This document shows positions 5,827 through 9,654 of a stretch of 9,654 nucleotides of DNA, in pieces. How positions within the stretch are numbered: position 1 is the stretch's first letter; every line of letters starts with the position of its first letter. The stretch spans positions 1 through 9,654 of the forward strand of contig JAACEH010000079.1 of the NCBI GenBank assembly GCA_011682595.1. The letters are read 5' to 3'. Below the pieces are notes generated by a model. The model saw only the letters and a list, made by a program, of their open reading frames with translations. It did no database searches and had not been told where the DNA came from. The position numbers and the translations under genes are program-made. This DNA comes from Anaerolineaceae bacterium (lineage in GTDB: Bacteria > Planctomycetota > Phycisphaerae > FEN-1346 > JAACEH01).

Positions 5827-6894
5827 ATGGCCAAGAAAGAGCGAGTCCTGTTGACCGGCAACGAAGCTGCAGCCGAAGGCGCCGTGCGCGGCGGCTGCAG
5901 GTTCTATTTCGGGTACCCGATCACTCCGCAGAATGATCTGCCGGAATACATGTCTCGCCGCATGCCGGAAGTCGGCGGCACCTTCATCCAGGCCGAGAGC
6001 GAGTTGGCGGCCATCAGCCTGGTGCACGGTGCGGCGGCGGCCGGCGGCCGGGCCATGACCTCCTCGAGTTCGCCGGGGGTGAGCCTGAAGCAGGAAGGCC
6101 TCAGCTACATGGCGGCCAGCGAGCTGCCGGCCCTGGTGGTCAACGTGCAGAGGGCCGGGCCGGGGCTGGGCGACGTGCGCTGCGCCCAGGGCGACTACTG
6201 GCAGGCCACCCGCGGGGGCGGGCACGGCGATTACTTCACCATCGTGCTGGCCCCGCACACGGTTCAGGAGACACTCGACCTGGCCATCGAGGGGCTGGCC
6301 CTGGCCGTGAAATGGCGAGTGCCGGTCCTGCTGCTGAGCGATCAGCAAGTGGGCCAGATGATGGAGCCGGTCGATCTGCCGGAGATGGCCGAGGCGACGC
6401 TCGAGGACTCCGAGTGGGTCCTGAGCGGGGCCGCCGACGGCCGGGCCAAGCGGCACATCTGCAGCTACTTCGGCCGTCCCGGCGAATTGGTCGAGTGGAA
6501 CGTCCGCCTGCGGGCCAAGTACGCGAAGATCGCCGCCCGGGAAACTCGCTCGGAGCAGGTCAAGACCGACGACGCCGAACTGGTCATCGTGGCCTATGGC
6601 ACCAGCGCCCGGCTGTCCAAGGCGGTGGTCGAGGACTGCCGCCGAGAGGGACTGAAGGTGGGCCTGTTGCGGCCGATCACCTTGTGGCCGTTTCCGACCG
6701 AGGCCATCGCCCGGCTGGCCGAGGCGGGCAAGAAGATCCTGGTGGTCGAGATGTCCTGGGGCCAGATGGTCCAGGACGTTCGCCTGGCGGTCGAGGGTCG
6801 TTCACCGGTCGACCTGTTGGCCACCTTCGGCGGCGAAGTGCCGCGACTGGTTGAGATCGAACAGAAGGTCAAGGCGATGCTGGAAACCATGTAG
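5827..6894 (+). CDS. vorB: 2-oxoacid:ferredoxin oxidoreductase alpha subunit, VorB-type
   Basis: The 355-residue product is the alpha subunit of a 2-oxoacid:ferredoxin oxidoreductase, forming the pyrimidine-binding side of the TPP site and the CoA/substrate region. The N-terminal domain shows GCRFYFGYPITPQNDLPEYM (residues 23-42), IQAESELAAI (54-63) and TSSSSPGVSLKQEGLSYMA (78-96), then GPGLG and GGGHGDY. The C-terminal transketolase-like domain runs from ELVIVAYGTSAR (251-262) through GLLRPITLWPFP (279-290) to EMSWGQM (308-314). Length and motifs fit the family closely, especially proteins annotated VorB (3-methyl-2-oxobutanoate dehydrogenase), which typically read GYPITPQNxLPEY. KorA (2-oxoglutarate) is the main alternative, and substrate cannot be settled from sequence. 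The start has GGAG about ten bases upstream. The stop is followed at once by a palindrome. Confidence 0.9.
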   Translation: MAKKERVLLTGNEAAAEGAVRGGCRFYFGYPITPQNDLPEYMSRRMPEVGGTFIQAESELAAISLVHGAAAAGGRAMTSSSSPGVSLKQEGLSYMAASELPALVVNVQRAGPGLGDVRCAQGDYWQATRGGGHGDYFTIVLAPHTVQETLDLAIEGLALAVKWRVPVLLLSDQQVGQMMEPVDLPEMAEATLEDSEWVLSGAADGRAKRHICSYFGRPGELVEWNVRLRAKYAKIAARETRSEQVKTDDAELVIVAYGTSARLSKAVVEDCRREGLKVGLLRPITLWPFPTEAIARLAEAGKKILVVEMSWGQMVQDVRLAVEGRSPVDLLATFGGEVPRLVEIEQKVKAMLETM

Positions 6895-6950
6895 GGCGGT
6901 TGCTCGCAACCGCCGATTGTGACAGAAGCCGCGTGGCTGCAAGCAGCCAC
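6895..6950 (+). repeat. Two tandem palindromes between alpha and beta subunit genes
   Basis: The first, GGCGGTTGCTCGCAACCGCC (6895-6914), is a perfect 8-base stem with a CTCG loop and begins on the base after the alpha stop codon. The second, GTGGCTGC-AA-GCAGCCAC (6933-6950), is a perfect 7-8 base stem and is enclosed by a short outer match GACAG (6921-6925) and CTGTC (6955-6959). Neither is followed by a T-run, so they are not typical terminators. They look like REP-type dispersed palindromes or transcript-stabilising hairpins that could change the alpha-to-beta ratio. Whether copies exist elsewhere in the genome cannot be seen here. Confidence 0.6.
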
Positions 6951-6983
6951 CCTGCTGTCTGAAAAAACGGTCTGGCGAATGAC

Positions 6984-7779
6984 ATGAGCGAGTCGAAGGC
7001 TTGGCGTGACAACCAAATGAAAAAACTGAAACTGAAGGCCGGTCGGCCGAAGACGCTGTTGCCGGTGCCGACGCATTACTGTCCGGGCTGCGGGCACGGG
7101 GTGGTGCACCGGCTGCTGATGGAGATCGTGGAGGAGTGGGACATTCGCGGCCAGGTCATCGGCATGGCCCCGGTGGGCTGCGCCGTAGTCGCCTACAACT
7201 ACATGGACATCGACATGTGCGAGGCGGCCCACGGCCGCACGCCCGAGGTGGCGGTGGGCATCAAGCGGGCCCGGCCCGAGAAACTGGTCTTCAGCTACCA
7301 GGGCGACGGCGACCTGGCGGCCATCGGGACCAACGAGATCATTCACGTGGCCAATCGCGGCGAGCCGATCACGGTCATCTTCAATCAACAACACCTGTTA
7401 CGGGATGACCGGCGGGCAGATGGCCCCGACCACGCTGGTCGGCCAGAAGACCTCGACCACGCCGCAGGGCCGCAGCCTGATCGGCGAGGGGCCGCCGCTA
7501 AGGATTTGCGAGTTGCTCTCGGGGCTCGAGCGGGCGGTCTACCTGGAGCGTTGCATGATCAGTTCGCCGAAGGAAATCCGCCGCACCAAGAACGCCATCA
7601 AGAGGGCTTTCCGCGTGCAGAAGGAGCGGAAAGGTTTCTCCCTGGTCGAGGTTCTGTCGGCCTGCCCGACGCACTGGCGAATGGCCCCGAGCAAGTGCAC
7701 CGAGTTTATCGAGGAGCACCTGACGAAAGTTTTCCCGACGGGGGTCATCAAGAACACGGCCTTCCCCGACGCGGTGTAG
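6984..7779 (+). pseudogene. korB: 2-oxoacid:ferredoxin oxidoreductase beta (TPP-binding) subunit, broken by a one-base insertion
   Basis: The beta subunit binds thiamine diphosphate and an iron-sulfur cluster and carries out the oxidative decarboxylation. Visible features are [14 protein letters not shown] (residues 31-44), [12 protein letters not shown] (64-75) and [20 protein letters not shown] (107-126). Translation then leaves the family at base 7383/7384, where AA stands for an expected single A. Removing one A gives [20 protein letters not shown], with the GDG-x25-NN spacing of the TPP site, and the frame then runs to TAG 7777-7779 ([16 protein letters not shown], then a PTGVIKN tail). 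The repaired product would be 264 residues, normal for the family. Without repair the first frame continues to 7826 with unrelated sequence. The start is uncertain: ATG 6984 has a weak ribosome site and ATG 7017 is an alternative. The gene is otherwise intact, so sequencing error or very recent loss both fit. Confidence 0.88.
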
Positions 7780-7807
7780 CCTTGCCGGTCGAGCAAAGGA
7801 TGAAGTC

Positions 7808-8356
7808 ATGGAAGAGCGCATTCTGATAGCCGGGGCCGGAGGTCAGGGGGGGCTGACGGTGGGCAAGTTCCTGGCCCGGGTGGCCATGAACGAGCACCGG
7901 GTGACCTTCTTCCCGAGCTACGGGGCCGAGGTCCGCGGCGGCACGGCCCACTGCCACGTCGTCATCAGCGACCACGAGATCGCCAACCCCGTGGTGGACC
8001 AGGCCACGGTGCTGGTGCTGATGAACCAATTGTCGTACGACCGTTTCGCCGGGCGGTTGAGTGACGGAGGCCTGATGTTGCTGAACTCGTCGATGGTCGA
8101 AACCGACGGCGCAGACGACGGCGGCAGGACGGTGGTCATTCCGGCCTCGCAACTGGCCGGCGAAATCGGCAACATCCGGGTAGCCAACATGATCCTGATG
8201 GGGGCCTTGAACCATTTCAAGCAGATCATGAGCGAGAAGGCGTTCCTGGACGTCATGCATGAGATGCTGGGCCGGGAGTCCGCGAAGGCCAAGCTGTTCG
8301 ACCTTAACAAGGCGGCCTTTCGCCTGGGCGGCCGGCGGGCCCGGAAACTGGCCTGA
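7808..8356 (+). CDS. korC: 2-oxoacid:ferredoxin oxidoreductase gamma subunit
   Basis: The 182-residue protein is the gamma subunit of the same 2-oxoacid:ferredoxin oxidoreductase (pyruvate/ketoisovalerate oxidoreductase gamma domain). The N-terminal GAGGQG (9-14) and [19 protein letters not shown] (36-54) are the two family signatures, and its length is typical. It would help bind CoA and shape the substrate channel next to the alpha subunit. The start ATG 7808 has AAGGATG a few bases upstream and lies 28 bases after the repaired beta stop, consistent with a co-transcribed operon. The read-through frame of the damaged beta gene would overlap this start by 19 bases. The stop is TGA 8354-8356; the next gene starts 199 bases later behind its own promoter, so the operon probably ends here. 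Confidence 0.92.
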   Translation: MEERILIAGAGGQGGLTVGKFLARVAMNEHRVTFFPSYGAEVRGGTAHCHVVISDHEIANPVVDQATVLVLMNQLSYDRFAGRLSDGGLMLLNSSMVETDGADDGGRTVVIPASQLAGEIGNIRVANMILMGALNHFKQIMSEKAFLDVMHEMLGRESAKAKLFDLNKAAFRLGGRRARKLA

Positions 8357-8376
8357 GGTGGCCTGAAAGTGGCCCC

Positions 8377-8438
8377 GGGGGCGCCGGCCCCCAAGTGTCC
8401 GTTGCCGTGGCTGAACGGCAATGCGGCTAATGATTTTT
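8377..8438 (+). terminator. Possible terminator region after the oxidoreductase operon
   Basis: Two hairpins follow the gamma stop. The first is GGGGGC-GCCG-GCCCCC (8377-8392), a strong stem without a T-run. The second is CGTTGCCG (8400-8407) pairing with CGGCAATG (8416-8423), one G-T wobble, followed ten bases later by TTTTT (8434-8438). The gap before the T-run makes this imperfect. Position at the end of an operon supports the reading. Confidence 0.4.
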
Positions 8439-8465
8439 GTTCTCCTGCCCGAAAGAAGGTACAAT
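8437..8465 (+). promoter_or_regulatory. Candidate sigma70-type promoter for the secreted TPR protein
   Basis: TTGTTC (8437-8442, three of six consensus bases) and TACAAT (8460-8465, five of six) are 17 bases apart, within an AT-rich patch (TACAATATATTAAG) that stands out from its GC-rich setting. The start site would be near 8472, giving a leader of about 84 bases to ATG 8556. Confidence 0.55.
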
Positions 8466-8555
8466 ATATTAAGGGAGTGAAGGGAGCGGTTTTCTCTTGA
8501 CCGGTGGATTGAGCTCTCGGGGGGCAAGTGACCAACCGGTCGAGGAGGATGCGAC

Positions 8556-9654
8556 ATGAGACCGACACGAATCATTCTCGCAGTCGCAACGGTGTTGGGG
8601 TCGCTGGCCATGTTCGCCTCCACCGCCCCGGCCCAGAGGCCGGTCAACCTCCGCGTAAATCTTTCGACACAACCGGTCTACTCGCAGTTCGACAGGCGGC
8701 CGATTCGGCTGAACTATCTGCGAGCCACGCAGCTCTTGTCGACAGGCAACGTCCGCGGCGGGCGGGCCCTGATGATCAACCGCAATTTCCTCGAGGACCG
8801 TTACTTCAACGGCTCCCTGACGCGATTTTTCCGCGACACGACAAGCGTGCAGAACGTTCTTGCCGGGGTTCGCTACGGCCCCGGTGCGCCCTACTTTCAG
8901 CCGGGCAGTCTGACCTCCAGCGCCGCGACGTTCCGCCAAAGCCGAACTCGTGGAGCCGACCCGTTCGGGGCCATTCCCACGCCATTCGGCCGGGCGGGAT
9001 CGCCTTTTCAGATCACCTACAGCGCCCCTGTCAGGCAGGGGATGTACTACCGGGCCCAGTTCCCGGCCCAGGCAAACCTGGGATCGATCCGCTCGGCGTT
9101 TACCGCCGAGTCGTTGGACAGTTTGAGCATTTCCGCCCCCACCGTGCAGCCGAGGAAAAGCCAAGCCCAATTCGTCTCCGAACGGTCGCCTTTCGCCGGG
9201 TCAAAGCCCTGGTGGCAAATGTCGGGACTGGCGGGCCTTTATGAGAAAGCGAAGCCCGAGGACGACACCAGGTTGCCGCCGGGAGTTTCGCTGGCACTGA
9301 CCGGACGGGACGAGCCCACGCCCACGGCGCCAGGTGTTTCGCAGCAATGGCGCCTCCTCAAGCCTCCCGGAGAAACCAAGCGGCAAGGCCAGCCGACACC
9401 GGAGCCGCAGGCCCCGAGACCGTACGGACTTGGTCTGCGGGAACCGGCCGAACCGACCGCCGAAGGCGAGGGCGAGGCCCCCGAGCCGGGGTTCCTGTTT
9501 CCCGGAAAGGCGATCGAGATTCTGCTGGCGCCGAGCCGCTCGATGCGACTTGACGAACAATACTACCAGTTGGCCCTGCTGGACCTGGCGGCCGGGGCTT
9601 ACCAGCAGGCGGCCGAGGCGTTTAGCCAGTCGGCCCGCTACAATCTGCAACGGT
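8556..9654 (+). CDS. Secreted protein with Pro-rich linker and TPR-like repeat (3' end outside window)
   Basis: The frame is open from ATG 8556 to the window edge (366 codons) with no stop. It has a clear ribosome binding site (GAGGAGG about 6-7 bases upstream) and a classical signal peptide: basic start MRPTR, hydrophobic IILAVATVLGSLAMFA, then STAPA before Q27, giving likely cleavage after Ala26; no lipobox Cys. Residues from about 45 to 240 are rich in Arg, Phe, Tyr, Gly and Ser (for example NRNFLEDRYFNGSLTRFFRD, GPGAPYFQPG) and I recognise no family. A Pro/Glu-rich, probably flexible linker follows (about 250-310). At about 333-366 the sequence DEQYYQLALLDLAAGAYQQA followed by AEAFSQSARYN fits one TPR unit (small-residue and A-x-x-x-F pattern), so TPR repeats probably continue past the edge. 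Role is unknown; an extracytoplasmic protein-binding or cell-envelope function is inferred. A 717-base competing frame over the same bases lacks these features. Confidence 0.8.
   Translation, partial: MRPTRIILAVATVLGSLAMFASTAPAQRPVNLRVNLSTQPVYSQFDRRPIRLNYLRATQLLSTGNVRGGRALMINRNFLEDRYFNGSLTRFFRDTTSVQNVLAGVRYGPGAPYFQPGSLTSSAATFRQSRTRGADPFGAIPTPFGRAGSPFQITYSAPVRQGMYYRAQFPAQANLGSIRSAFTAESLDSLSISAPTVQPRKSQAQFVSERSPFAGSKPWWQMSGLAGLYEKAKPEDDTRLPPGVSLALTGRDEPTPTAPGVSQQWRLLKPPGETKRQGQPTPEPQAPRPYGLGLREPAEPTAEGEGEAPEPGFLFPGKAIEILLAPSRSMRLDEQYYQLALLDLAAGAYQQAAEAFSQSARYNLQR

Noticed and set aside
5446..6456. 336-codon minus-strand frame opposite the ferredoxin and alpha subunit
   Set aside because: The plus strand here encodes clear conserved enzymes; the minus frame has shadow-like His/Gly/Arg composition and no ribosome site.
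7380..7410. Programmed +1 frameshifting in the beta subunit
   Set aside because: The site (TTC-A-ATC) has no stop codon, rare-codon pause or slippery run of the known +1 types, and this family is not known to use recoding. A plain insertion is simpler.
7748..8647. 299-codon minus-strand frame opposite the gamma subunit
   Set aside because: Antisense shadow of a well-identified gene that also runs through the promoter and hairpin region.
8528..9244. 238-codon plus-strand frame beginning with GTG
   Set aside because: Overlaps the frame from ATG 8556, which has a better ribosome site, a signal peptide and TPR-like ending; the GTG frame is Arg/Pro/His-rich and featureless.
1..9654. CRISPR array, tRNA or rRNA genes
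   Set aside because: No regularly spaced direct repeats and no recognisable tRNA or rRNA sequence were seen on reading the window.

Overview
This is a GC-rich bacterial window. The gene content points to the Planctomycetota or a close PVC relative: a NAD kinase with a planctomycete-like tail, an IS1380-type transposase remnant, paired uroporphyrinogen decarboxylase (URO-D)-like proteins, a sulfatase, an MttB-like methyltransferase and a secreted TPR protein. The placement is inferred from family recognition only. Almost every recognisable gene lies on the + strand.

Layout. (1) 1-419 is the C-terminal end of NAD kinase (nadK). (2) 420-1142 holds the left part of a decayed IS1380-family element, then a possible sigma70-type promoter (991-1018) with a dyad in its spacer. 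(3) 1143-3354 is a tight pair of URO-D superfamily genes that share a His-x-Asp-Gly motif rather than the His-x-Cys zinc motif of corrinoid methyltransferases. (4) 3375-5356 is a mosaic of broken genes: a sulfatase with two internal deletions and no catalytic Cys site, a short piece like the tail of a DUF3604/PHP-type protein, and the C-terminal two thirds of an MttB-family methyltransferase. The pieces abut within a few bases, each in a new frame. (5) 5357-5577 is a spacer with a perfect 9-bp inverted repeat and an unidentified 35-codon open stretch. (6) 5578-8356 is a four-subunit 2-oxoacid:ferredoxin oxidoreductase operon in the order delta (ferredoxin), alpha (VorB-type), beta (TPP-binding), gamma. 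The beta gene carries a one-base insertion at 7383/7384 that breaks its TPP-binding motif. Two tandem palindromes sit between alpha and beta. (7) 8357-8555 holds hairpins and a good promoter. (8) 8556 to the window end is a secreted protein, open at the right edge, with a signal peptide, a Pro-rich linker and the start of TPR repeats.

How the genes work together. The four oxidoreductase subunits would form one enzyme that oxidatively decarboxylates a 2-oxoacid (branched-chain 2-oxoacids or 2-oxoglutarate) to an acyl-CoA and reduces ferredoxin. The URO-D-like pair and MttB remnant suggest a former methyl-transfer or small-molecule catabolic cluster, but no corrinoid protein or activator is visible here. 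The number of broken junctions and the single-base indel mean that assembly or sequencing error is a live alternative to real gene decay. I see no CRISPR array, tRNA or rRNA. No single complete novel system stands out; the best leads are the mosaic at 3375-5356, the Cys-less URO-D pair, and the frameshifted TPP subunit.
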